From Populus alba (taxonomy: Eukaryota > Streptophyta > Magnoliopsida > Malpighiales > Salicaceae): a DNA stretch of 64,000 bases. The notes under the pieces were generated by a model. That model did not search any database and was not told where the DNA came from. It saw nothing but the letters and a program-made list of their open reading frames with translations. This document shows, in pieces, positions 35,632-48,627 of the stretch. The stretch is taken from NCBI RefSeq assembly GCF_005239225.2, contig NC_133300.1, forward strand, positions 16,025,875 to 16,089,874. The letters are read 5' to 3'. The translations under genes were made by a program, and so were the position numbers. The first letter of the stretch is position 1; every line of letters starts with the position of its first letter.

Positions 35632-37027
35632 GGAAAAGAAAAAATAGAAGCCATTTTCCTGGACATGCCTGAAATAAAAGAATCACAAGGGAACATGGAA
35701 GCCTTCTCTAAAATGAGCAGACTAAGATTGCTCAAAATCAACAACGTGCAGCTTTCTGAAGGACCTGAAGATCTTTCCAATAAGCTACGATTTCTTGAAT
35801 GGCATTCTTACCTTTCAAAATCATTGCCAGTTGGTTTGCAGGTGGATCAGCTAGTTGAACTTCACATGGCTAACATTTTCCTGGAGTTTTGATCAACTAA
35901 TTTAAGAGCCTTCATATTTTTTTTATTATCGTTTTCCTATATATGTATGATAGTAGTGTCCATATTTCTTCTCCCCTGACTGATTGCAGAGTGCAGTTAA
36001 TTTGAAAATCATCAATCTCAGCAACTCACTAAACCTGATCAAGACTCCAGATTTTACTGGAATTCCGAATCTCAAAAGTCTTATTCTTGAAGGTGGTACA
36101 AGTTTGTCTGAGGTCCATCCATCACTTGCACATCACAAGAAGCTTTAATATGTGAGTCTTATGGACTGCAAAAGCATTAGGATTCTCCCGAACAATCTAG
36201 AAATGGGATCACTTAAAGTTTGCATTCTTGATGGTTGCTCAAAACTTGAGAAGTTTCCAGATATAGTAGGAAACATGAATTGTTTGATGGTGCTTCGATT
36301 GGATGGGACTGGTATTACAAAACTATCTTCATCGATGCATCATTTGATTGGCTTAGGTCTATTAAGCATGAACAGCTGCAAGAACCTTGAAAGCATTCCA
36401 AGTAGCATAGGTTGTTTGAAATCCCTTAAAAAACTTGATCTGTCTGGTTGCTCTAAACTTAAATATATACCAGAGAATTTGGGGAAAGTTGAAAGTTTGG
36501 AGGAGTTTGATGGAAGTGGAACTTCAATAAGACAACCGCCAGCATCCATTTTTCTTTTAAAGAATCTTAAAGTATTATCTTTTGATGGATGCAAAAGAAT
36601 AGTTGTGAATCCCACGGATCACAGGTTGCCTTCTTTGTTAGGTCTGTGTTCTTTAGAAGTATTGGATTTATGCGCTTGCAATCTAAAAAAAGGGGCACTT
36701 CCTGAAGATATTGGCTGCTTATCTTCATTGAAGTCTTTAGATATGAGCCAAAATAACTTTATTAGCCTACCTGAAAGCATAAATCAGCTTTCTAGACTTG
36801 AAATGCTTGTCTTGGAGGATTGTAGGATGCTTGAATCATTGCCTGAGGTTCCATCAAAAGTTCAAACATTAAATTTAAATGGTTGTATACGCCTAAAAGA
36901 AATTCCAAATCCGATAAAGCTAAGCAGTTCCAAAAGATCAGAGTTCATATGTCTTAACTGCTGGGAATTGTACGAGCATAATGGCCAAGACAACATGGGG
37001 TTGACCATGCTTAAAAGATACCTCAAG
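35632..37027 (+). pseudogene. Pseudogene D: exon 3 and LRR exon
   Basis: Exon 3 starts '[15 protein letters not shown]' and breaks at 'LHMANIFLEF' followed by TGA. The LRR exon is full length (1038 nt, equal to that of locus E) but has the nonsense codon at 36146-36148. After it the LRR frame is open for 295 codons to the end of the exon. Confidence 0.85.
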
Positions 37028-37619
37028 GTCTTCTCTTAATCATACCTCAACCTATTTGTATCTCTCTCCCTCTCCCTCTATCTATCTAACATTTTGGTTC
37101 TTCATGGTACAAGGTTTTTCTAATCCAAGACCTGGATTTGGTATCGCTGTTTTAGGAAATGAAATTCCAGGCTGGTTTAACCATCAATGTAAGGGATCTT
37201 CAATTAGTGCGCAAGTGCCTAGTTAGAGCATGGGGTTTGTTGCTTGTGTTGCATTCAGTGCAAATGGTGAAAGTCCTTCTCTTTCTTGTCATTTCAAAGC
37301 CAATGGAAGAGAGAATTATCGTTCGCCGATAAGTATTTGTTGTAATTCTATCCAAGTTCTGTCAGATCATGTTTGGCTATTCTATCTATCTTTTGATTAC
37401 CTTAAAAAGCTTAAAGAATGGAAGCATGAATCCTTTAGCAACATTGAGTTGTCATTTCATTCCGACGAGCGACGAGTAAAGGTGAAGAATTGTGGTGTTT
37501 GTTTGTTATCTTCTTTGTATAGTACATCCCAACCATCTGCCCATTTTATTGTTACAAGTTTTGAAACAACTTCTTCATATAAAGCTTCTTTAGCTTTTTC
37601 TTCATCTTACCATCATTAG

Positions 37620-38050
37620 ATGGCTAGTGTTTTCCTTGGCATCAGAGCCGCAGACACTAGTAATGCTATCACCTATTTAAAGTCAAATCTAGCTCGGAGA
37701 GTCATTATCTCAGTCGGGAAGGAGCCAGAGAAAGTAATGGCAATTAGATCAAGACTCTTTGAGGCCATTGAAGAATCAGGGCTATCAATTATTATATTTG
37801 CAAGAGATTGTGCTTCTTTACCTTGGTGTTTTAACGAACTTGTCAAGATTTTTGGATTCATGGATGAGATGAGATTGGATACTGTGTTTCCAGTTTCTTA
37901 TGATGTCGAAGAATCAAAGATAGATGATCAAACAGATAGTTACACAATTGTCTTTGATAAGAATGAAGAAAATTTTAGGGAAAACGAGGAGAAGGTACAA
38001 AGATGGATGGATATTCTCAATAAAGTTGAGATTTCATCTGTATCGAAAAG
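37620..38050 (+). pseudogene. Pseudogene D: open C-terminal TIR-like frame
   Basis: After the TAG at 37617-37619 the C-TIR is open from an ATG ('MASVFLGIRAADTSN') to the donor at 38051. It keeps the catalytic-type Glu ('LPWCFNELVKI') and part of the beta-A region that B and E have lost ('FLGIRAADTSNA'). The upstream C-JID (from about 37114) is broken by a TAG at 37224-37226. Confidence 0.75.
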
Positions 38051-38057
38051 GTAATAA

Positions 38058-38130
38058 TTAATTCTTCCTTTTTATATATATTTTTTAAAAAATATTTTTT
38101 AAATTTATGTTTCAATTAATACTCCTCGCC
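38058..38130. repeat. Short piece of the TNL 3' flank
   Basis: This matches 9868-9930, part of the flank shared by B and E. About 0.9 kb of that flank is missing between here and the end of the C-TIR. Confidence 0.5.
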
Positions 38131-38219
38131 TATAAGTATAAGGATGGAACTAGTATAAGTTATACTATATAATTATCAAAGGCAGGATTTCTTAAATAAT
38201 GGTTCCCTCGCATCTAGAT

Positions 38220-38600
38220 TGTGAAACTGGAAGGGAAAGGCTGGGAAAGGAGAAAGGGAAAGGAAGGGAAGGCTTGAGGGGGGAGGGATGGCGGCTGGAA
38301 AGGAAAAAAGTAATTTAGGGTTCTGGGAAAGGAAAAAGGGGGAGGTTGGAGGGGTTGGCAGCTGGAAAGGAAAAAAGTGATTTAGGGTTAGAAATGATTT
38401 TTTTTTATACTTTTTTTTAACCGGTTTGATTTGGTACGGTTCAATCAGTTTAAGCTTTTTTAAACTGGAACTGAACCGGACTTGGTGGTTTTTTTATTTT
38501 TTTAATCGGTTTATTCGGTTTTTTCTATCGGTTTGGTTTTTGCGGTTAATTTTTTCTCGATTTTTTTTGGTTTAATTAGTTGATTGGTTTTTTTAAACAC
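38220..38600. repeat. Purine-rich tandem stretch followed by CGGTT-rich repeat
   Basis: Residues 38225-38390 are G/A-rich, with two copies of 'gctggaaaggaaaaaagt-atttagggtt'. Residues 38425-38590 are rich in 'aaccggttt', 'cggttcaatc' and 'ggtttattcggtttt', a motif common in plant hAT-type MITEs and also seen in the MITE at 49613-49857. Clear termini are not visible. Confidence 0.5.
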
Positions 38601-39778
38601 CCGTATAATTATGTATACTGTGTTTTTTATTTTTATTTTACTCAATCTCATAATTAAATTTTTGTTGCATAGTTTTAATTAATAAACATGTAATTATAAA
38701 TGAAGGAAAGAAAAAATTGGTTGGACTTGTCGGTTGGAATTTTATTTTTTTGGTTTTATCTTTTTTATTTGTTGTTTAAAGCCTTTCTTAACTCTTAATC
38801 AATTCTTTATTTTTTATTATTTTTTTAAGTATAAAAGTATATTCCAAAGAATATTTTAAAGTTACTGGGCACATAACATTGTTAGCCACGTAGAGATCAA
38901 AGGTGTGGACAAAATAATAGTATAATGATTGGACTAAAAAAACTTTCAAAGACAAGGGAACTCATCAAACCAAAATCAATAGTATACGATCCCTCAAACT
39001 CACTAACCCCTCACAACTCACTAACCCAAATTTCTCTTGTTTTTGGATAATTAAAAAGAATCTATTTTTTATGTTGTTTTGAATTTTTTTATTTACTATT
39101 TGAATTTTTTTTTAATATATTCATTGTTTAGATTGATTTGGGTGAGTAACTATCTAAATCTTAAATATTAAATATTATATTTATCGATCTTGTAGTTCTT
39201 TGTATTTAGGTTAAAGCTAGTACGGGAAGACTATGAAAATTTTTAACTTTTTTTTTTTATATAGTTGTATTTATTTTTATGTTAATTGAATTATTTTAAC
39301 AATAAAGACTGTGTCAATGGACAGACGGAGAACCATGTTTATGAGGTTGCACTTAATGTTCAAGCTATGGTGGCTACATTATCCAAGAGGTTGGATTCAG
39401 TTTTGTTATACAAGCACTAGCTAGTATGTTAGAAATTATAAATTAATAACAACAACATTATTATTATTATTATTATTATTTATTAAGATTAAAATTAATA
39501 AAGAAATAAAAGACCAAATTGATAGATAGATCGAAGCCTAGATATATTTTTGTTTCAAAAAAATTGATTTCAATTTAAGACCGATTAATGTGTGTTTGCC
39601 TTATAAAAGCATTAAATTAAAAAATATTTTAATATATTTTAAAAAACATCACTTTTAAAAATAACTTTGCACCATGATATACTAGCTAAGCATGCACTAA
39701 ATATCGAATAGACTCTAAAGATCCAAATTACTAAGCTTACAAGGGCATAAGTTTTTAAAGAAATTGTGTTTTTTTAGA
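38601..39778. other. No gene; repeat fragments
   Basis: Residues 39330-39500 are a copy of the 'ttcaagctatggtggctaca' repeat; 39590-39715 resemble a decayed MITE. The rest is AT-rich and unassigned. Confidence 0.45.
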
Positions 39779-39963
39779 AGGTTTTAAAAGTTGAGTATAA
39801 ATTTAAGTGCATAATCCGGTTAACTTGAGGGTTTTTTATAAAGATTGATTTTCTTTATGGTGTTGCGTATTTTTAATTTTTTAAGTTGAATATAAATTTA
39901 AAAGAAAACAATTATTGAATCTCGTTGAATTCATGATCCGGGTCATATATTTAGTTTTTTTAA
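39779..39963. repeat. Displaced piece of TNL 3' flank
   Basis: This matches 9215-9400 ('ttgaatataaatttaa', 'cgttgaattcatgatccggg'). It lies downstream of pseudogene D but out of order with the piece at 38058. Confidence 0.55.
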
Positions 39964-39984
39964 AGATTTAAGGAAATAAATATT

Positions 39985-40640
39985 AAAATTTGAGATTCTA
40001 AACACAATTCAACATGATTTTTTTTGTGTGTGTTTCGTTAATTAGTTCCAGGGTGGTGGCTAAGTTTATTTAAAAAAAAAAAATCAATTGGAATTTATAA
40101 TATTTAATATAAGAGTCTTATAGTTAATAGTTTGAAAATGCATTAAAAAATACTTTTCAATTGTGATGTGTGGGCCAACCCCTGCTCTTGACAGGAAGGT
40201 GCCTCTGCTGCCCAATGCGCGTTTGATATCTCTTGAGGATTTGTTTTTACTGGAAATGAAGAAAAAAGGTGTTAGGATGCACATGGGTGGTGGCCCTTGA
40301 TTTTCTGACTATCGAAGCATTGTCGAGAAAACATAGCACCACATGTTCTTCCAATAAATAACGTTTCCTTTTCTACTTCTTGTTGTGGATATCGGATTAA
40401 AAGTTACTTTTCAATGGAAAAAAGAAAAAGAAAAGTGTGAGCACTGTCAACTTTTTTTAAAGTTGAAGAAATTTTTTTAAGTTTTATAGTTAATAGTTTG
40501 AAAATTCATTAAAAAATACTTTTTAATTGTGATGTGTGGCCCAACCCCTGCTCTTGACAGGAAGGTGCCTCTGCCGCCCAGTGCGCGTTCGATATCCCTT
40601 TCATTTCTCTTTTCACTTTTTCTCCACCGAAACTCCATCT
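39985..40640 (+). promoter_or_regulatory. Two orphan copies of TNL upstream sequence
   Basis: Promoter-like blocks at 40157-40232 and 40524-40640 each contain 'tgatgtgtgg-ccaacccctg' and 'ctcttgacaggaaggtgcct', as in front of locus E. They flank a 40233-40470 repeat also seen at 27640-27850. No TIR exon follows either copy. Confidence 0.55.
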
Positions 40641-40689
40641 TCAAAAATTATATACAAAAATATGTTAGAATATAATATTGATGTAAAGT

Positions 40690-41020
40690 GAAGATCAAAT
40701 CATTCATGCACTTTTGACTAAATTTTTCTTTTGCTTTTTTATGATGTCCCACTGAGATGATCTCTTATGATCTTTTATGTGAACTGAAATTAGATTAGAT
40801 GCTTATAATTGATTCATCTCATTTTTATTTTTATTTTTATTTTATTTTTGGAAAGTAAACCTCCTTTAGTTAGATAGTTTTTTCTTGGCTATTTTGTTCT
40901 GCATGCTTTAATCTTTTTTTTCTTTGATTATCCTTACTGATAATATCAAATCATCCCTTTGCTCTTTTGCAGACTTTATCAAGGTATTTGGTTTCCTGAT
41001 TTTGACAAAACTCAACCAGT
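40690..41020. repeat. Further copy of the 20920-22790 block
   Basis: It shares 'cttttgactaaatttttctt', 'gatgtcccactgagatgat' and 'ttttgttctgcatgctttaa' with 22240-22500. Confidence 0.6.
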
Positions 41021-41381
41021 TTGTTTTGAATTGTTTTTGGTTTTTTCTAGATCTTTTTTTCAAAAAATTATTGTTCCTGGTTAATTTGGTGAATTTTTTC
41101 TCCGAGACCGTGCAACATGTTGAAAACTTGCAGTTTGGCGTTGGTGGATTCAGTTAGCTGGACCTGTGGTATGATGAGACCATGTTTCTGTGCGATAATA
41201 TGGCTTTTTATTCTTTTGTGTGAATAAAAAGAATATCTAAAAAGAACAAAACCCTCAAATATCTTATATGTTTGAATATCTAAAAAGAAGAAAAGGCAAC
41301 AATTAATTTCAAGTTTTTTTCCTTTATTTAAAAAGGGGGAAAAAGCAATATAGGTCATGGATTTCTTTTCCTTTTTTTGTT

Positions 41382-42250
41382 ACATGGAGAGCAGTTAGAT
41401 CTCATTAAAGCAAATAATTCATCAATGATAATCAAAACTCAAAACAAAGTATGCAAGTAAACCATGAATATTAATGTTGATGGTAAAAAAATAAAAAATG
41501 ATGTGTAAATTGAGATGGAGAGGTAAATATATAAAAAGACAAAAAAAAAAATGTTGTAGTCAAATTTTGAACATCTAAAAGGCATCTTGTGTGCAACTAT
41601 TTCCATGTCACTATGCACGACAGAAAAAAGAGAGGATGCTATATTCATACATCAATCAAAGAATGTGTGGATCAAAGGAGAACAATGAACATCCAAAGGT
41701 GGAGTTTGAAATTGATGAATTAAGATTTTATATATATATATATTTTTTTTAAAAATAGATTTTAAAAAAAATTATAAATATAAATTTTTTAGAATATAAA
41801 CACATTACAATGAAAACATGTTAGGTTTGGTGCTAGTCAGACCATGTGGCCCAAACATGCTAGATCCGACAATGTGGAAAAAACCTTCCTCTCTTGAGCA
41901 TGTTTAAATATCAAATCTTTATATGTTTGTTACATGGAGAGTAGTACTTAGATCTCATTAAAGCAAATAATTCATGAATAATGTTGATGGTTAAAAAAAA
42001 TTAAAAATGATGTGTAAATTGAGATGGAGAGGTAAAAATATAAAAAGAAAAAAAAAAAACGGAATGCTGTAGTCAAATTTTGAACATCTAAAAGGCATCT
42101 TGTGTGCAACTATTTCCATGTCACTACACACACGACAGAAAAAAAGAAAAAAAAAAAAAAAAAAAAAAGAGGATGCTATATTCATACATCAATCACAGAA
42201 TGTGTGGATCCAAGGAGAACAATGAACATCCAAAAGGAGTTTGAAAGTGA
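41382..42250. repeat. Tandem duplication of ~320 bp (41382-41710 and 41929-42250)
   Basis: Both copies start near 'gttacatggagag' and 'agatctcattaaagcaaata'. Both include 'ttgtgtgcaactatttccat' and 'ctatattcatacatcaatca'. They are about 545 bp apart and separated by AT-rich sequence with a 'gctagtcagaccatgtggcc' unit. A (A)n tract near 42130-42168 lies in the second copy. The small - strand ORFs in both (starting 'MNIASS') are probably not genes. Confidence 0.7.
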
Positions 42251-43290
42251 TGAATTAAGATTTTATTTGTATATTTTTATAAAAATTCAAGAAAGATCTA
42301 TAAGTTGAAATTTTTAGGAATATAAACATGCTCCAATTAAAACATGTCAAATCTAGTGCTAGCCAAATTTGTGCCGGACATTATGGGTCTGGCAGCGTGG
42401 AATGACTTTCCTTTCTTAAGCACACCCAAGAAAATGACCATCTTTCCTTGGATCTAACTTATGAGAATAGCTCAGTTTTTATGAGCATTAGTTACATTTA
42501 ATGTTCTAAACTCTAATTTTTCTATATTTTTTAGGTGTATAAAAATCCTTCAAAAACTCATCATATTTTCATCAAATATTAATATAGATGTAAGGAATAT
42601 TTATTATTTATTAAATGTCATCAAAGTCTTTCATAAAAGAACAAGATTTATAGGCTATATATATACATAAAATATTTAAAATAGAGGTTCACAATCTTTA
42701 TTTTTTACTGCATATATAAATTTATAATATCTTTTTCTATAATATTATATATATATATTAAAAAAATATTTATTTAAATATCAGATTTCATCAAAAACAT
42801 GTCCATGTTCATAGCTAAAAATAAAAAAGTAAAAAAGAGCCGACTCAGCAAAGCAAATTATCAAGGGGCTGTATTTGCTTTCATTAACTACAATAGCAAG
42901 AGAAACACAATCCATATATACATAGTGTGTTCATACCATATATAGAGATGAACAATTTATTTTTTTCCAACCAACTGTAAATCAAAGTGCACAAGCCTGA
43001 CCAATAAGAAACTGGGAACAACACGCAATAGCTAAACTGAACAAACAAATCAAACCGTGAAAAACATGAAACTGGAGACGGTCAACAAAAACCAAACAAG
43101 AAAAACTTATAATGCAAGCACTGCTGGAACCATCATATCACCGTCACCCCATCTTTCTTTTTTCTTTTCTTTTTCTCCTTGTCTCTTTTTAGGAACCACA
43201 ATTCTACACTTCTCTTCCCAGTCTATCCTCCCATCTCATCTCTTTTTTATCCCTGTTAAAAAGACCAAAACAGCCTTAAAAAACAAATAA
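42251..43290. other. No recognisable gene
   Basis: AT-rich, with one minisatellite-like unit at 42345-42405. The 77-codon ORF at 43057-43290 shows no domain. Confidence 0.4.
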
Positions 43291-44462
43291 CTTTCCTACA
43301 AACTAAAGACGAAACCTACAGTTGTTACTAGGTATAGTCATTTCACTGCATGTTTTAGTTTTTTTTGTTAATTAATATATTTTATGTGAAAAAATAATAT
43401 AAATATTTAAAACAAAGCTATTTTCCAACTTTTACACTAAATATATTGTTTTTAAACAACAACAATTTATACATTAAAGGGTTTTTTCGATCGTACTAGA
43501 CCAACAAAATTATATAAATATTTAAAACAAAGCTATTAATATGATATTTATTATGGATTATATTTTATTATGCCTTTCATTGTTAAATTTTGTCACCCAG
43601 TTTATAATTTGAAGTCATTGGAGCATATTTATTTGAATAGCTAAAATACATTTTTTTTTTACTAAAATTCTATTTTTACATATCTACGTAGAAAAGCCAA
43701 AACAAAAAAAAAATTATATACTCGTTAGCCAACATATTTTTATCTATAATTAGCATTTTTTCTCTTTAAAAACAGAACAAGAAAAAAATAGAAGACTAGA
43801 AATCTCGAAGCCTAAAAAATTTAATAGTATTATATAAAACTAAAAAATAAAAATATTCATATAAATAAATTTTGATTTTAAAAGTTTAAAATTTAAAATT
43901 CAAATTATATCTTTTAACTTTGATATTACTTCATTAATTTTATAAATTACTCATGTTAATTAATTGTATAATTAATAATATGATTGTATTATATAAAAAA
44001 TAATTAAACTAGTTATATAATTATATTAAAATAATTTTTCTTGTTTATAGTAAATTAAGAGATCTCAATTAAATAATTTCAATAATCTACTCTGTCAGTA
44101 CAAGAAACGTAAAAAATAGTAGTTTTGAATGAACATTAATTAATTAATTTATAATAAAAAAATATATTTAATTGATTAAATTAGTAAATTCAAACATTTA
44201 TTTTGACCGTATTTTAATACATTCATATCAAAACCCTAAATTATCATAAATCTAATATTTTTAATAACTAATTATAAAAGAATAAAAGTAAAATTAAATA
44301 ATAAAATAAATAGAAAAGACAAAAAAAATTTACCTAAAATATAATGCAAAAGAAATTACTTGCTTATCTGGACTTGAAGAGAAATTTATATAAGAAAAAG
44401 AGGCAGATAACCGAGGCTCCAAAAAAAATATGACTCTTTATTTATAAAAATAAATTTGGGTA

Positions 44463-44505
<43 letters not shown>

Positions 44506-45570
44506 TCAACAATAACTTTTCACTTACCCTCACCAAAACTATTATATTAATATCCTAATATAAAAAAATATTAAACAAAAATTAAGGGGGCTCTTTTATC
44601 CTCACTTGGCTCCGCCACTATGCCTAAAACTTTAATTTCTTTTCTATGCTTCTTCACAACCTATTGAATCGAATCGAAGCTCGTCTTTTCTCCTTTCTTT
44701 TTTTTTTCTTGGATCAAAAATCATCATCACCTCTCTTTTTTATCCAAGATCAAAACAGCCCTAAAAAATAACCTTACTTTCCAACAAACAAAAGACAAAA
44801 CATACAGTGTTTTACTAGTTTTAGCTTTTTGTTTATTAATATATTTTATGTGAAAAAAATAATATAAATATTTAAAACAATGCTATTTTCTAACTTTTAG
44901 ACTAAATATTTTGTTTTAAACAACAACAATAATTTATACATTAAAGGGTCTTTTTCAATCCTACTAGACCAACAAAATTATATAAATATTTAAAACAAAG
45001 CTATCAATATGATATTTATTATGAATTATATTTTATTATGCCTTAAATTGTTAAATTTTGTCATCCAATTTATAATTTGAAGTCAATTGTTCGGAAAGTT
45101 GTCGAGCATCAAAATCAGTAGAGCAACTACAATGCAAGAGGTCATTGGAAAGAGAAAACCAAAAAACTATTATTTTCAATTTTAACAACTCTAGTGATTT
45201 ATTTGAATAGCTAAAATATATTTTCTTCTACTAAAATACTATTTTTAAATATTTACATATAAAAGCCAAAAACAAGGAGAAAGTATATATACCCTTTAGC
45301 CAACATCTCTTTATCTATGGTTGGCTTTTGTTTCTCAATTTAGAAACAGAACAAGAAGAAGAAAAGAAGCTTGCGAACCTCAAAACCTAAAAATTTTAAC
45401 ATTATTATATAAATTTGAAAATTAAAAATATTAATATAAATAAATTTTGAATTTAAAAGTTTAAAATTTAAAACTTTAAATTATATCTTTAAACTTTCAT
45501 ATTACTTCAATAAATAACATGATTATATTATATAAAAAATAAGTTATATACTTATATTAAAATTAGTTTA
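43291..45570. repeat. Tandem non-coding repeats (43291-44040; 44760-45120; 45180-45570)
   Basis: Shared phrases include 'aatatattttatgtgaaaaa', 'aaatatttaaaacaa-gctatttt' and 'ttatattttattatgcct'. A (TA)n tract lies at about 44468-44501. Part of the block recurs at 25671-26560. Confidence 0.6.
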
Positions 45571-45814
45571 ATATAAAATATATTAAAATATAATTAGCTA
45601 TTCTAAATAGCTTTTTATTATTGAAATGCATAAAAATAAATAAAAATATACTTATATTATTTAAAAACCATTTTATCAATTCAATTTTCAACTTTTAAAA
45701 ATAGCATGTTTTATTGGAGTTGCTCTTGTGCAGAATTATAAGGGAGAGGAAGGCAACAAAGGGAAAGAGACAAAAGAAGTCCAAAAATATTTATTTTAAA
45801 TATATGAATCAACT

Positions 45815-46383
45815 CAATTGTGATGTGTGGCCCAACCCCTGCTCTTGACAGGAAGGTGCCTCTGCCGCCCAGTGCAACTCAAATTTCGATATCCCTTTCA
45901 TTTCTCTTTTTGCTTTTTCTCCACCGAAACTCATCTTCTTTACAGTGTAAGAAAAAGATCCGTAAGAAAATCCAGGAAACTTACCAGTACGAGTTCTTGA
46001 TCTAAAGAAACCGGAAGAAATTCGAAGTCATTGGAATAAAAAGAAAGAAAAGGGCTTTCGAAGTTGGTTACTAAGATACCAGAAGAAGAAAAAATATTGA
46101 GCCTGGCTGGATCTTGTGCCTCTTTAGCCAACACTTACCACACGGTTTGTTTCGTCTAGATTCGTGAAATACTCGTATAAATTTGGTGTTTTCTGATTTC
46201 TAAGTAGAATTGTACATGTTCGAGCTTGAAATTGCAAATTGGTAGATGTAATTGGCGAATTTCTTGATCTTACCTTTTGTTTCATGTTTGACCACAGGAG
46301 CAGGCGTTATACAAAATAGCGTGGAAAACAATTGCTGAACCAAGCTAGCTAGTTGAGGCTAGAAGGGATCGGTACTGATTTTC
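45815..46383 (+). promoter_or_regulatory. Upstream region / 5' UTR of TNL locus E
   Basis: This block lies directly in front of the TIR exon and is less AT-rich than its surroundings. Copies of its first part occur at 26825, 40157 and 40524. It contains W-box-like cores ('cttgacagg' near 45846, 'tttgaccac' near 46286). It ends 'actgattttc' before the ATG. No clear TATA box or transcription start can be called by eye. Confidence 0.5.
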
Positions 46384-46876
46384 ATGGCTTCCACCAGCGT
46401 GCAAGGAATAACCTCATCTTCATCTTCATATATGTATGACGTGTTCCTTATTTTAGAGGCAAAGACACCCGGAACAACTTTACTAGTCATCTATATACTA
46501 GTCTGGAACAAAGAGGCATCGATGTATACAAGGATGATAAGAAGCTCGAGAGAGGAAAGACCATCGAACCTGCTCTCTGGAAGGCCATCGAAGAATCAAG
46601 GTTTTCTGTCATTATATTTTCAAGAGATTACGCATCTTCATCATGGTGCTTGGATGAACTTGTCAAGATTGTTCAGTGCATGAAAGAGATGGGGCAAACT
46701 GTTCTGCCAGTTTTTTATGATGTGGATCCCTCAGAGGTAGCCGAGCAGAAAGGGCAATATGAGAAAGCCTTCGGTGAGCATGAACAAAATTTCAAGGAAA
46801 ACTTGGAGAAGGTCCGGAAATGGAAAGATTGTCTCTCTACGGTGGCTAATCTATCTGGCTGGGACGTCCGGAATAG
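46384..46876 (+). CDS. Locus E exon 1: TIR domain with one-base deletion
   Basis: The start '[22 protein letters not shown]' is in frame, then shifts after 'VFLI'. From there the -1 frame carries the rest of the TIR without a stop: the Ser-His pair, '[17 protein letters not shown]', '[13 protein letters not shown]' with the catalytic-type Glu, and 'DVDPSEVAEQKGQYEKAF'. It ends 'GWDVRN' at the phase-2 donor. The BB-loop differs from B ('KDDKKLERGK' in place of '[10 protein letters not shown]'). Confidence 0.8.
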
Positions 46877-48627
46877 GTAAATCACCTATCTACTTCTTTT
46901 TTGATTGTTTTGTTCACACTAGAAAAATTATTTTTCAATTTATTATATTTTTTTCTAGCAAATGCTTTAGTGTTCTTTGAGTTTTGTTAATCAAAAGATG
47001 GTAAATAATATTCAATGAATGAAAAAATTGTGGATTTGTTGACGAAACACTTGGTAGTAAATGTATATTTTTTTTCATATGCATGATTTTTTTAATTTAA
47101 CTTTTATGAAGTATTGATGTTATGTGATCAAGCATTCTAATTTTACATAAAATTTCTTTTTCTTCTTAGGTTTTTCTTTATATTTTGAAAATAAAAAAAA
47201 TATTAGATAGAAAAATGAAAATGTAAAACAAAAACTTGAAAAACAAATCTAGCATGAACAAATAAAAAGTTAGCATAAAAAAATAAAAATTGTGAAGAAA
47301 TGACAACATATTCATCATAAGAAATAAAAACATTGACTAAAGTTTTTGATGTATTAGTTTTCGCTTTTCAAAATAAAATAAAATATTTTCCATTATGAAT
47401 TAAAAAAATTCCAACTATTTATAAATAAAAGAGAATTTTATTTATAATTTTGTTTTTATCTTTTGTGAAAATTTTTATTTTTATTTTTTTCTTTTTAATT
47501 TGGAATTAAAATTTGATAGGTGTCTTTTTGTTTTTTAAAATATAAAATTAATGTAAAATTAGCTTGTTCGGACAGAGGATTTTCTATTATTTAATTGAGT
47601 TTATTGTGGCATCTTTATAAAAATATCCATATTACAAAGACATTTTTAGTATGATTAGAATACTATTTTCTGAATCTATTTTAGAATAAGACGATTATAT
47701 CAATTGTATTAACAAAAACTTAAAGCTCATGGGAAAAATACAGTAAAAATATCTTGATTTACCATGGATTGGAAAAATGAATTTACTATTTTTTTCACTC
47801 TAAAAAAAATAATTATTAGGGATAACAAGGTCTTTTATGGTCATTATAGAATTATGGTCATTATAGAATTACTAGGGAGTAATTTAGTATTTTTTTTTAA
47901 TTTTTTATACGGTGTAATAGTTGCCTTTAAAAGCAAAAGAAAAATAAAAATTAGTTTAGAAGCTTTTTTTTAAATTCACTTTTCACAGAACAATAAAATT
48001 ATATTTTTTTTAAATTAAAAAAAAATAAATAATCTAACCTATAACACAGCACAGCAAAGCCAAAAATCTAGTTAAAGAACTACACATTGAACTGAAGTTT
48101 TCAACAAGTGGCAACTTATCATTATATAATTATTGAAGGGTTATTAGTATAGTTCAGTTTTCAAGGTATGACAGATAATATATATATATATATATATATA
48201 TAACAGCTACATGAATTTTTTTCCCCATGAAAAAAATTATTTCTCAAAATAGTATAGGTGGGAAAAAACTTTTCAAACTAGCACGGTTTCATCAATTGCA
48301 TAGGCATCACTTACTCAACTTCACACATGCAGGTCTCACATGTCAAAAAATTCTTCTTCTTCTTTTTGTTGGATTGGTCCCTTGGTTTTTATATTTAGTT
48401 AACTTTAGTTCCATTATTATGGTCATTTCATCTGTTATTTTCCACACAAAAAATATATGAATTAAGTTCATATTTATTTCAAATATGATCGCTTAAAACG
48501 AGTTATTTTTGCCTAAAATATTGTTATTTTTTTGCCCAACTTAAATAAAAAATAAGTTTATATTAACGAAATGATCATTATATTGAAAATAATATTAAGA
48601 TTGTATAAAAATTGAAAGACCAAATAA

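Larger units (their letters stand above)
32475..38050 (+). pseudogene. TNL pseudogene D (5'-truncated TIR-NBS-LRR-C-JID-TIR)
   Basis: The exon layout follows loci B and E: TIR remainder 32475-32857, NB-ARC about 34445-35534, exon 3 from 35632, LRR 35990-37027, and C-JID/C-TIR about 37114-38050. Lesions seen are: loss of the first ~41 TIR residues at a MITE junction; the intron-1 acceptor changed from gcag to gcac at 34444; a ~20-bp deletion removing the end of exon 3 and its donor (stop TGA 35890-35892); CAA to TAA at 36146-36148; the acceptor before exon 5 changed from cag to caa; and TAG stops at 37224-37226 and 37617-37619. It cannot make a full receptor, though two domain ORFs remain open. 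Confidence 0.88.

Noticed and set aside
44460..44505. TA dinucleotide run, and similar runs at 33310 and 48180
   Set aside because: Simple microsatellites; no regulatory claim can be supported.
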